Of a stretch of 64,000 nucleotides of DNA, positions 1-7,464 are shown piece after piece (the first letter of the stretch is position 1; each line of letters opens with the position of its first letter). Under the pieces are notes generated by a model that was not told where the DNA came from, made no database searches, and saw only the letters and a list, made by a program, of their open reading frames with translations. This DNA comes from Pseudoalteromonas arabiensis (GTDB lineage Bacteria > Pseudomonadota > Gammaproteobacteria > Enterobacterales > Alteromonadaceae). Both the position numbers and the translations under genes were made by a program. The DNA lies in contig NZ_LRUF01000019.1 of the NCBI RefSeq assembly GCF_001550155.1, positions 186,001 through 250,000 on the forward strand, in the 5' to 3' direction.

Positions 1-260
1 CGTGCTTGATCGATGTCATCAGGTGCTTGCGTTTTTTCTGTATGGTCAACGATATAAACGTCTTCACCTGCGTAGCTAAGCTTTAGCTCAGGGGCTTCGA
101 AACCAAATTTATCTAGGATAAACTGTGTTTCAGGCGATACTTCACCTAAACGCGTTGGTATTGCAGGTTCTTCGATTTGGTTTTTTAAATAAGCAAGCGC
201 AATTGCACCGCAAATTGAATCTGAATCAGGGATCTTATGACCCACTACATACATTGACAT
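1..260 (-). CDS. ppaC: Manganese-dependent inorganic pyrophosphatase (family II), 5' part only
   Basis: The gene runs off the left edge, so only about the first 86 codons are present. The N-terminus reads MSMYVVGHKIPDSDSICGAI, the first DHH-phosphoesterase motif (GHxxPDxDS) of family II pyrophosphatases, which bind Mn and hydrolyse PPi in the cytosol. The ATG ending at 260 has a GGAG ribosome site 8-9 nt upstream. The full protein is usually about 305 residues, so the DHHA2 substrate domain lies outside the window. The identification rests on the N-terminal motif alone but that motif is distinctive. Confidence 0.85.
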   Translation of the reverse strand, partial: MSMYVVGHKIPDSDSICGAIALAYLKNQIEEPAIPTRLGEVSPETQFILDKFGFEAPELKLSYAGEDVYIVDHTEKTQAPDDIDQA

Positions 261-410
261 TGACGGAACTCCTTTAAATTTGGCGGATATTTTAGCAAAG
301 TCTCTACAGATTGATACATAACAGACATGAAATTTTGTTGATCAATTACAACTGCCAATTAACGGGCTTTTTAGTTACACTTTAAGGTATTGAAAAGTGA
401 GGAAGATACG

Positions 411-902
411 ATGCGTTTGAGCCGAAAAGCATGGAATAATGTGGTGATTATTTCGATGCTGTTGATGATTTTTTTCTTTAACGGTTTGCACAAAAAGCTC
501 AATACTCCCCCTGCGAATGAGGGCGTTCAAGCTCTACTGCCTGAGCAAAGCTTTATTTTAGCAATGGCTTTTCCTGAACTGAAAATTGAGCGCATAGGTA
601 CTTCGTGGCGGAGCCAAAAGTTACAAAGCATTACCTGGCAAGCCGATGAACAAACACTAGAGCAATTAGTTGAGCGTTGGCAGCGTCAGCAATTAACCAT
701 CGCAGCGCTGCCAGTGAGTAAAATTTCAAAGGCGTCAGCGGATTATGTTGCCTCTGTATGGCTTGCTGGTGAGCAATTGCCAGCGGTGTATCAGCTATAT
801 AGCATTGAGCAGCAATACTATTTATTGGATAAGCGGTTACAGCGGGTGTTTGTGCTTGAGCAAGCCGATGTCGTTCAGTTATTTCCGCTATACCCGTTTT
901 AA
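411..902 (+). CDS. Hypothetical membrane-anchored protein upstream of mutM
   Basis: A 163-residue protein of unknown function. Residues about 11-27 are a hydrophobic segment (VVIISMLLMIFFF) after a short basic N-terminus, which suggests a single-pass inner-membrane anchor with a periplasmic domain of about 130 residues rich in Q, L and A. I chose the ATG at 411 because GAGG precedes it by about 8 nt; a TTG at 390 in the same frame is the longer alternative. It ends 11 nt before mutM and is probably co-transcribed with it. No motif gives a function. Confidence 0.7.
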   Translation: MRLSRKAWNNVVIISMLLMIFFFNGLHKKLNTPPANEGVQALLPEQSFILAMAFPELKIERIGTSWRSQKLQSITWQADEQTLEQLVERWQRQQLTIAALPVSKISKASADYVASVWLAGEQLPAVYQLYSIEQQYYLLDKRLQRVFVLEQADVVQLFPLYPF

Positions 903-913
903 GAGAGTCATAG

Positions 914-1723
914 ATGCCTGAATTACCAGAAGTTGAAGTTAGCCGTTTGGGAATAACGCCGCATGTGCTTGACCAAACAGTAACCAAAGTAAATATTCAT
1001 AACGCCAGCATGCGTTGGCCTGTGCCTGATGATGTTTATCAATTACAAGGGCTTAAAGTTACGTCCGTTGAACGTAGAGCAAAATACTTATTACTTGGCT
1101 GTGAACTGGGTAGTGTTATTTTGCATTTAGGTATGTCGGGTAATTTACGTGTTGTGGATGCTACAGAGCCCTTAAAAAAACATGACCATATTGAGTTTAT
1201 TTTAGCATCTGGTAAAGCGTTACGGCTTAATGATGCTCGTCGCTTTGGGGCTTGCTTATGGCAAGCGCCAAATGAATGCCATACCTTGCTGTCAAAGCTA
1301 GGGCCTGAGCCGTTAACAGAAGAGTTTGTTGCAAAGCGCGTTTTTGAGCAGTCACGCAACAAAAAAGTACCTATTAAACAATTTATTATGGATAACGCTG
1401 TGGTGGTTGGTGTAGGTAATATCTATGCTAATGAGTCGCTATTTAAAGCCGGAATTCATCCAAAACGTGAAGCCGGCAAGGTATCATTAAAGCGTTATCA
1501 GCAATTAGTGCCCATTATTAAAGAAACCCTTGCAGCGGCGATTACACAAGGTGGCACAACATTAAAAGACTTTGCCCAAAGTGATGGTAAACCTGGTTAT
1601 TTTGCGCAGCAATTGCTGGTTTATGGCCGCAAAGGCGAGCCGTGCGTTAACTGTAAAGAGCCACTAAAGGAAATTAGATTAGGGCAAAGAAGCACAGTTT
1701 ACTGTGCTAATTGCCAAAAGTGA
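914..1723 (+). CDS. mutM: Formamidopyrimidine-DNA glycosylase
   Basis: A 269-residue bifunctional base-excision repair glycosylase/AP lyase that removes 8-oxoguanine and formamidopyrimidines. The N-terminus MPELPEVEV carries the catalytic Pro2 and Glu3 exposed after Met removal. Internal motifs include the H2TH region ([14 protein letters not shown], about residues 165-178). The C-terminal zinc finger has two CxxC pairs (CVNC at about 244, CANC at about 264). Length is normal for the family. It follows an unknown membrane-protein gene by 11 nt and is closed by a hairpin at 1742-1765. Confidence 0.97.
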   Translation: MPELPEVEVSRLGITPHVLDQTVTKVNIHNASMRWPVPDDVYQLQGLKVTSVERRAKYLLLGCELGSVILHLGMSGNLRVVDATEPLKKHDHIEFILASGKALRLNDARRFGACLWQAPNECHTLLSKLGPEPLTEEFVAKRVFEQSRNKKVPIKQFIMDNAVVVGVGNIYANESLFKAGIHPKREAGKVSLKRYQQLVPIIKETLAAAITQGGTTLKDFAQSDGKPGYFAQQLLVYGRKGEPCVNCKEPLKEIRLGQRSTVYCANCQK

Positions 1724-1741
1724 CTCTGAAAGTAACCATGA

Positions 1742-1765
1742 AAAAGCACGCCTCGGTGTGCTTTT
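1742..1765. terminator. Bidirectional terminator between mutM and the DUF3299 gene
   Basis: An 11-bp stem (AAAAGCACGCC / GGTGTGCTTTT, one G-T wobble) with a 2-base loop between convergent genes, A-rich on one side and T-rich on the other. It can end transcripts from both strands. Confidence 0.8.
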
Positions 1766-1768
1766 AAA

Positions 1769-2257
1769 TTATAGTTCAAATGGTGCGACACCGACCGCTT
1801 TCATTTTATAGCCAACTTGGGCAATTTCACCCGACCACGTTTCTGTGCTAATCACCCCTGTAACAACGATTGCATCATAAAGGCTCTCAATAGGCACACC
1901 ACCTTCAATTGTGACATGCACAATTTGGTTTGGTGGCGGTGGTGGTACGTGGATACAGGCACCAAAATATGGTACCAGTAAAAACTCAGTAATCACTTCG
2001 CTGTCGCCCTCTAGTGGCACTACAAAGCCAGGCAAACTAACTGATTGGCCGTTCAGTTCTTTAACAACCGGCGCATCTAAATCAGGTTGCACCCAATTTT
2101 GTTCTGAACCCTCATGGTTAGCTTGTGCTTGAGTGTCAATTTGTACATGCCCTTGAGGGATTAAGTCTTCCCAAAAAATTTCTTTAGGTTTGCCTGCATT
2201 CGCAAAAGTGCAAGATAAAAGCATGGCAACAGCAATAAATTTTTGAAAAAATTGCAT
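1769..2257 (-). CDS. DUF3299 family exported protein
   Basis: A 162-residue protein with a cleavable signal peptide (hydrophobic residues 8-21, cleavage near FANA-GK). The mature part has the DUF3299 pattern: a conserved GFVVPLEGD segment followed by LVPYFGACIHVPPPPPNQIVHV (about residues 75-115). The family's role is unknown. It is the last gene of a three-gene operon, 8 nt after the FtsX-like permease gene, and has an AAGGA ribosome site. DUF3299 genes beside an ABC permease and ATPase recall the zinc-regulated zrg cluster of Vibrio; the zinc link is an inference. Confidence 0.85.
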   Translation of the reverse strand: MQFFQKFIAVAMLLSCTFANAGKPKEIFWEDLIPQGHVQIDTQAQANHEGSEQNWVQPDLDAPVVKELNGQSVSLPGFVVPLEGDSEVITEFLLVPYFGACIHVPPPPPNQIVHVTIEGGVPIESLYDAIVVTGVISTETWSGEIAQVGYKMKAVGVAPFEL

Positions 2258-2265
2258 AAAATTCC

Positions 2266-3540
2266 TTAAATTTTGATACTCATGCCATCGGCAAGTGAGT
2301 AAAAATATGCGCGGGTTGCAGGTATCAACCCGACGATAAAACCTGCAAACATTATCGCAGCTAATAGCATAAGTTCATAGGCCGATAATAGCGCTATATT
2401 AAGGCTTATTCCGGCATGGCTTTGCAAGTAACCTGCGCCGAATAGCATTAAACCGTAGAACAAGGCGACACCAACAAGGCAGCCTAGCCCAGTGATGAGT
2501 AATGATTCTGCGCTTATCAATGTAAAAATATGCCAAGGCCTAGCGCCTACCGAGCGCAAAATAGCCAATTCTCTGCGACGCTGATTTAAGCTCGACAGCA
2601 GGCTGGTCAACATGCCAAGTAAACTAATAATGACCACCACAATTGAAAAAAGTAATAATATTTTTTCGACAATTGAGAGCATTTCCCACAATTCGCGTAA
2701 GGTCACACCAGGCATGATGGCAAGTAATGCCTCCTCTTTGTATTGGTTGATATTGCGGCGCACTTGTAGGGTATATAGTGGCGAATCAAAACCAAGTAGA
2801 AAAGCGGTTATTTGTTTTGGTGTGCCGATGAGATCGACAGCATCATGCTGGTCGTGGTCGTGGTCGTGGTCGTGGTCATTAGCTTTTTCATGTTGATGAT
2901 TATGACCCCCATGAATTTCATCAATCGCAGCAAGTGGAATATGTAGGGTTTTATCAACGGGTGTACCCGTTGCTTGTAAAATACCAACAACGGTAAATGG
3001 GTTATCATCATGGTTATGAAAGCTAGTATTACCCATGCCGTGAGCAATCACGACCTTATCACCCAGTTGATAGCCAAGGGATTTGGCTACATCAGCACCA
3101 AGAACAACGTCAAATAAGTGATTAAACTCATGGCCGTTTGCAAAGCTTAATGGCTGCTTCTTACCAAAGCGATAGTGAGTAAAGTAGTCCTTGTTTGTGC
3201 CAAGCACCGCAAGGCCTTTATGGCTATCACCTAACGACAGTGGAATGCTCCAGCTTACTCCTCGTTGCTTTGCAATATACTGATAACTTTGCCAACTGAC
3301 GCCGTTATTAGCATGTCCAATACGAAATACAGAAGAGAGCAGCAATTGAATGTCGCCCGTGCGAGCGCCAACGATCAAATCTGTGCCAGAAATGGTATTA
3401 CTAAAGCTACTTTTGGCATCGATACGAACACGCTCAATCGACATGAGCAACATCACACTGATAGCAATAGTGAATAACGTAAGCAAAGCACTGGCTTTGC
3501 GGTTGAATAAGCTTTTTGCGGCAAGTTTAAGTAGTAGCAT
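2266..3540 (-). CDS. ABC transporter permease, FtsX/MacB type, with a histidine-aspartate tract
   Basis: A 424-residue inner-membrane permease. Residues about 10-35 form the first membrane helix, followed by a large periplasmic MacB_PCD-like domain. Three helices follow at about 295-320, 345-370 and 385-410, the FtsX arrangement. The periplasmic domain contains HNHQH and a run of HD dipeptides (about residues 222-245), likely metal binding. I start at the ATG ending at 3540, which has AAGGAGG 5 nt upstream and overlaps the ATPase gene by 14 nt; a 37-codon longer frame exists but lies inside the ATPase gene. With the ATPase at 3527-4225 it should form a LolCDE/MacB-like exporter or mechanotransmission complex. 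Confidence 0.88.
   Translation of the reverse strand: MLLLKLAAKSLFNRKASALLTLFTIAISVMLLMSIERVRIDAKSSFSNTISGTDLIVGARTGDIQLLLSSVFRIGHANNGVSWQSYQYIAKQRGVSWSIPLSLGDSHKGLAVLGTNKDYFTHYRFGKKQPLSFANGHEFNHLFDVVLGADVAKSLGYQLGDKVVIAHGMGNTSFHNHDDNPFTVVGILQATGTPVDKTLHIPLAAIDEIHGGHNHQHEKANDHDHDHDHDQHDAVDLIGTPKQITAFLLGFDSPLYTLQVRRNINQYKEEALLAIMPGVTLRELWEMLSIVEKILLLFSIVVVIISLLGMLTSLLSSLNQRRRELAILRSVGARPWHIFTLISAESLLITGLGCLVGVALFYGLMLFGAGYLQSHAGISLNIALLSAYELMLLAAIMFAGFIVGLIPATRAYFYSLADGMSIKI
2849..2877. repeat. Hexanucleotide tandem repeat coding (His-Asp)n
   Basis: About four and a half tandem copies of GTCGTG inside the FtsX-like permease gene. On the minus strand they encode alternating His and Asp. Because the unit is 6 bp, copy-number change would lengthen or shorten the metal-binding tract without breaking the frame. 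Confidence 0.9.
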
Positions 3541-4225
3541 GTCTGCCTCCTTGTAGTTCAACAAGGTCAATGCTGCGTTTGAAAAGGCTGCGCAGGGTCT
3601 CATCATGACTGACAAACACGAGTGTGCTATTAGTGGCTGTGGCTTGGGCAAACAGTAACTTCACAAATGCTTGACGGTTTTGTGTGTCCAGTGCCGAGGT
3701 TGGTTCATCGGCGATAATGATTTCTGGGCTACCTATAAATGCTCTGGCTGCTGCAACACGTTGTTGTTGGCCAATACTTAATTCACCGACAGCTTGATGC
3801 TGTAAGCTGCCTGTTAACCCTAACGCTGTAAGCAGTCGGCTCGCTTCTGCACTAATAGTGGCATTGTTTTGAAGCGCATGATGTTTGCGAGATGGTGAAA
3901 ATTGGCAGCCTAATGTCACGTTTTCAATGGGTGATAAGTAAGACAGTAAATTAAAGTTTTGGAAAATATAACCAATATGGTCGGCACGAAAACGGTCGCG
4001 TTGGCTATTACTAAGTTGGTTTATTGCTTTGCCAAGTAACTCAATTGTGCCTTTGTTAGGAGTAGCAACACCGGCAAGCAAAGATAGCAACGTTGATTTA
4101 CCGCAGCCACTCGGGCCATGAAGAAAAACATGTTCGCCTTGATCAATCTGCAATTGTGCAATATTGATCGTTGGCGCCGTTTGTTGTGAGTGCCACTTAA
4201 ATAGCACATTTGAAAGCGTGATCAT
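3527..4225 (-). CDS. ABC transporter ATP-binding protein, LolD/MacB type
   Basis: A 232-residue nucleotide-binding subunit. Walker A is GPSGCGKST (about residues 36-44), the Q-loop is YIFQNFNLLSYLSP, the signature is LSIGQQQR (about 148-155), Walker B is EIIIADEPTSALD, and the switch histidine is in FVSHDE. It belongs to the class paired with FtsX-type permeases and is encoded first in the operon with 2266-3540 and 1769-2257. The substrate cannot be read from the sequence; the neighbours suggest a metal-linked role. Confidence 0.92.
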   Translation of the reverse strand: MITLSNVLFKWHSQQTAPTINIAQLQIDQGEHVFLHGPSGCGKSTLLSLLAGVATPNKGTIELLGKAINQLSNSQRDRFRADHIGYIFQNFNLLSYLSPIENVTLGCQFSPSRKHHALQNNATISAEASRLLTALGLTGSLQHQAVGELSIGQQQRVAAARAFIGSPEIIIADEPTSALDTQNRQAFVKLLFAQATATNSTLVFVSHDETLRSLFKRSIDLVELQGGRHATT

Positions 4226-4241
4226 AACGACCTATAAGTTG

Positions 4242-5315
4242 TTACCATCGCCAGTAATTTAATTTTTTACGCATTTTTAGGTTACGAATAAAATTACGTG
4301 GTTTTGGCTTAAGTGCTGGATTAGTCAATAGTAATTCATTGCTGGCAGCAAGTACACGTTGACTCGATAAGCCGTCCTGATATGGGTGTAACTGTTGGCA
4401 GAAGTGCTCAATTTTAGCCATTAGCTCATCGGGTTCTGTGAGAGCATAATCGATGGCCTGTTCGATTTTGTCTGCATCTGTAATGTCAACGAGATGTTCC
4501 CCTGGGTTTTGGTTGCAGAAGGTCACCACAGGCTTACGTTGTAAAATAAACATCAGTAATATCGATGAGGTATCACAGAGCATCACATCCGCTGCTTTTA
4601 GAAGCGGTAAAACATTGTCGGTTTCTACAAAGGTTAAGTTTTCATTTTGTAGCGCTTTATATTGCGCAACGAGTTCACTAGGCATTTTAGGATGAAACTG
4701 CATTAAAATGCGCCATTTTCCTTGCTCGCTAAAGGCTTTAATTTGTTCATAAAGCTTTGGAGCAAGTGAGATACGCCTAGAAAAAGTCGAGCAAATGAGC
4801 AATGTTTTACGCGGATCTTGCTTATCTTCATAGGGGTTATTTTCAATCTCAGAAAAGTAGGGATCAAGTGTTGGCCAACCTGTTTCTTTTACTTGAAAGT
4901 AGCCATGCTTCTGAGCAAGCTCTATAAAGGTGGTCGTAGTTGATGGCCCTTGCGTGCAATATAAATCAAAACAGTCACGAATTTTAAAATGATTATCTAG
5001 GCCATTATTAACGCGTTTTCCTGAATTAAAGCCATGAAAAACTTTGACTTTTTTACCAGGGATAAAGTTTGGAACAATATTTCCTGGTAGATAGACAATA
5101 TCGGGCTGCCATTTTTTTACATCGTTTAATGACATCAAACGTTGTTCTTCTTGGTGAAGAAAATCAGGGTTAACCTCGTCTCCTTCTAGAAACCACTTAA
5201 CCTCACCGCCATGAGCTAAAATTTCTTGCTGTAGAGGGCGCAAGATGGCGTATGAATAATTCTGTGAAATATACATTAAGTATTTTTTTTCTGCGGTAGC
5301 TGCTAAGTAATCCAA
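4242..5315 (-). CDS. CDP-glycerol glycerophosphotransferase-like protein
   Basis: A 357-residue cytosolic or membrane-associated transferase with a GT-B-like layout. Family marks include YLPGNIVPNFIPGKKVKVFHGF (about residues 74-95), CTQGPSTT, LLICSTFSRR, and the donor-binding segment VMLCDTSSILLMFILQRKPVVTF (about 245-267). These resemble TagB/TagF-type enzymes that transfer glycerol phosphate to surface polymers. I start at the TTG ending at 5315, which has AGGAGG about 6 nt upstream; an ATG 13 codons later has no comparable site. It is 16 nt upstream of the ABC ATPase gene on the same strand, but a shared function is not evident. Confidence 0.8.
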   Translation of the reverse strand: MDYLAATAEKKYLMYISQNYSYAILRPLQQEILAHGGEVKWFLEGDEVNPDFLHQEEQRLMSLNDVKKWQPDIVYLPGNIVPNFIPGKKVKVFHGFNSGKRVNNGLDNHFKIRDCFDLYCTQGPSTTTTFIELAQKHGYFQVKETGWPTLDPYFSEIENNPYEDKQDPRKTLLICSTFSRRISLAPKLYEQIKAFSEQGKWRILMQFHPKMPSELVAQYKALQNENLTFVETDNVLPLLKAADVMLCDTSSILLMFILQRKPVVTFCNQNPGEHLVDITDADKIEQAIDYALTEPDELMAKIEHFCQQLHPYQDGLSSQRVLAASNELLLTNPALKPKPRNFIRNLKMRKKLNYWRW

Positions 5316-5532
5316 GAAAACCTCCTATTGTGAGGGCGCTATTATAGCGAAGTTTTGTTTATGACAGCAAAATTACAGAACATTTAAAGTTTATTGATTT
5401 TGTTATGAGAATTGAAAAGCGGATCGTAGCGCAATGATTGAGCTTTCATAGCGTCTAGATTATTATAGGCGGCCATAACCCCAATCCCATACACGTGCTC
5501 ATTTGAGCATGCCAAATACTTTCGGAGATAGC

Positions 5533-6639
5533 ATGACTAGCTATAAAGTTTTAGACGTAAACGATGATTTACCGATCCGTACCAAAGGTGCGGTACACAG
5601 TGGTAAAGTGCGTTCAGTTTATTGGTTAACTGATGAAGACAGCGCTCGTTTAATTAATGAAAAAGGTTACCAAGTTCCAGAGGGAACTGAGCTAGCTATT
5701 ATGGTTATTTCAGACCGTATTTCTGCGTTTGATTGTATTTGGCAAGGTGAAAATGGCTTAAATGGTGTGCCAGGTAAAGGCATTGCCTTAAACTCAGTGG
5801 CATCACATTGGTTTAAGTTATTTGATAAAGCAGGTCTTGCAGGTAATCATATTGTTGATATTCCACATCCTTATGTGTGGATTGTGCGTAAAGCAAGTAC
5901 AGTAAAAGTTGAAGCAATTGCTCGCCAATATATTACAGGTAGCATGTGGCGTGATTACGCGAAAGGCACACGCAATTTCTGTGGTATTGATTTGCCTGAA
6001 GGGCTAACAGCTAATCAAAAGTTAGATGATGTACTTATTACACCATCAACAAAAGGGATTATTACAGGTGTTGCCGAAATTCCTGAGGTGGACGATGTTA
6101 ATATCACTCGCGAAAACATTACGAATAATCTATCAGTATTTAACTTTAAATCTGAAGATGATGTCGCTAAATATGAGCAATTGCTAGTTGAGGGCTTTAA
6201 GCTTATTAGTGATGAGTTAGCACAGCTTGACCAAATCTTCGTAGATACTAAGTTTGAGTTTGGTTACGTAGAAGATATCGATGGCTCAGACAAGCTTATT
6301 TATATTGATGAAGTGGGTACGCCTGACTCATCACGTATTTGGGATGGCCCTGCTTATCGTGATGGTAAAATAGTTGAAAATTCAAAAGAAGGTTTCCGCC
6401 AGTTATTAATTAATAATGTGCCAGACAGTGATGTATTGTTAAATAAAGATCGCATGGGTGAGCGGGAGCAATTAGCAAAAGACTACACATTGCCTGAATC
6501 TGTGATGCTTGAAGTGTCTGATACTTATGTTGGTATCGCAAGTAAAATAGTGGGCGAAAAAATAACGATACCAAGCGACCCGCGTGGTGAAGTGATTGCT
6601 ATTTTAGACAATGAATACGGTTTGATTAAACACAGTTAA
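5533..6639 (+). CDS. purC: Phosphoribosylaminoimidazole-succinocarboxamide synthase
   Basis: A 368-residue SAICAR synthetase, the ATP-dependent step joining aspartate to CAIR in purine synthesis. Motifs seen: GKVRSVYW near the N-terminus, [29 protein letters not shown], and the substrate/metal site [17 protein letters not shown]. This is the longer type of PurC (about 365 residues) seen in some gammaproteobacteria, not the 237-residue E. coli form. I chose the ATG at 5533 because CGGAG lies 5 nt before it; a TTG at 5503 would add ten residues. The gene stands alone. Confidence 0.95.
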   Translation: MTSYKVLDVNDDLPIRTKGAVHSGKVRSVYWLTDEDSARLINEKGYQVPEGTELAIMVISDRISAFDCIWQGENGLNGVPGKGIALNSVASHWFKLFDKAGLAGNHIVDIPHPYVWIVRKASTVKVEAIARQYITGSMWRDYAKGTRNFCGIDLPEGLTANQKLDDVLITPSTKGIITGVAEIPEVDDVNITRENITNNLSVFNFKSEDDVAKYEQLLVEGFKLISDELAQLDQIFVDTKFEFGYVEDIDGSDKLIYIDEVGTPDSSRIWDGPAYRDGKIVENSKEGFRQLLINNVPDSDVLLNKDRMGEREQLAKDYTLPESVMLEVSDTYVGIASKIVGEKITIPSDPRGEVIAILDNEYGLIKHS

Positions 6640-6684
6640 ATACCTTTTTAGGCCTAACATTCCTACAAGGCCTTTCTTATTTTT

Positions 6685-6726
6685 AAGCCAAGTTTGTATT
6701 TTAGGTACATCTGCTTGGCTTTTTTC
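6685..6726 (+). terminator. Possible terminator after purC
   Basis: AAGCCAAG (6685-6692) pairs with CTTGGCTT (6714-6721) and is followed by a T run. The 21-base loop is long, so confidence is moderate. Confidence 0.5.
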
Positions 6727-6810
6727 TTGCTTTTCCTGCTTTCAGTCATTAACTTAACACAAGATTAATCTATACTAATTAGCAGAATAAGCTAAGCAAG
6801 GAACCAACCT

Positions 6811-7464
6811 ATGTTTTTATTTGCGCATTGGCTTCGCGCGACGTGTGGTCTTGCACTCTTTACTAGTTCAACTTTGTTTGCAGCGGATATTTCATTTGTT
6901 GTTCGTGACCAGCTAGGTAATCCGTTATCTGACGCTGTTATTGAGCAGGTTGCAATAAAAAATAATGAATCTACGCCTCTTCCAGTCGCGGTAATGGATC
7001 AAGTTAATAAACAATTTTCTCCTACGGTACTGATTGTTCAACAAGGGCAGTTAGTGGACTTTCCTAATAGTGATGATATTCGCCATCATGTTTACTCTTT
7101 TTCGCCTGCTAAAGTCTTTGATATAAAACTGTATGCGGGGCAACCCGAAAAGCCTGAAAAATTTGATACCTCAGGTGTTGTGGTACTTGGTTGTAATATC
7201 CATGATTCAATGGTGGGCTATATCTATGTCGCTAAAAATCATCGGGCTACAAAAACAAATCATCAGGGAATGGCAACACTTAACGACGTTATATATCCAC
7301 TAAGTTTAACTATTTGGCACCCAAACCAAGTAAGCGATATTACTTTTAAGCAGTCACTGATTGTAAATCAACCTCCTAAAAAGTTTTATGAAGTTATTGT
7401 TGAGACTGTAGAACCTGCACCACGAAATACATTTGGCGAGATGTTTAAGGTAAATAATGGTTAA
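6811..7464 (+). CDS. Cupredoxin-like exported protein (methylamine utilization-type)
   Basis: A 217-residue protein with a signal peptide (hydrophobic to about residue 24, cleavage near LFA-AD). It has an Ig/CNA-like start (FVVRDQLGNPLSDA) and a cupredoxin-type copper pattern: HHVYSF at about 91-96, and VVLGCNIHDSMVGYIYV at about 126-142, giving Cys, His and Met ligands. Annotators often call such proteins methylamine utilization proteins, but no methylamine dehydrogenase genes are present. Its last 8 nt overlap the GGDEF/EAL gene, so a shared signalling role, such as redox or copper sensing in the periplasm, is more likely. Confidence 0.8.
   Translation: MFLFAHWLRATCGLALFTSSTLFAADISFVVRDQLGNPLSDAVIEQVAIKNNESTPLPVAVMDQVNKQFSPTVLIVQQGQLVDFPNSDDIRHHVYSFSPAKVFDIKLYAGQPEKPEKFDTSGVVVLGCNIHDSMVGYIYVAKNHRATKTNHQGMATLNDVIYPLSLTIWHPNQVSDITFKQSLIVNQPPKKFYEVIVETVEPAPRNTFGEMFKVNNG

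Noticed and set aside
2808..3047. Frame with a Thr run and a frame with WSWSWS over the hexanucleotide repeat
   Set aside because: Other-frame readings of the HD-coding repeat inside the FtsX-like permease gene.
6811..7464. Methylamine utilization function
   Set aside because: The name comes from family annotation only; no methylamine dehydrogenase genes are nearby.
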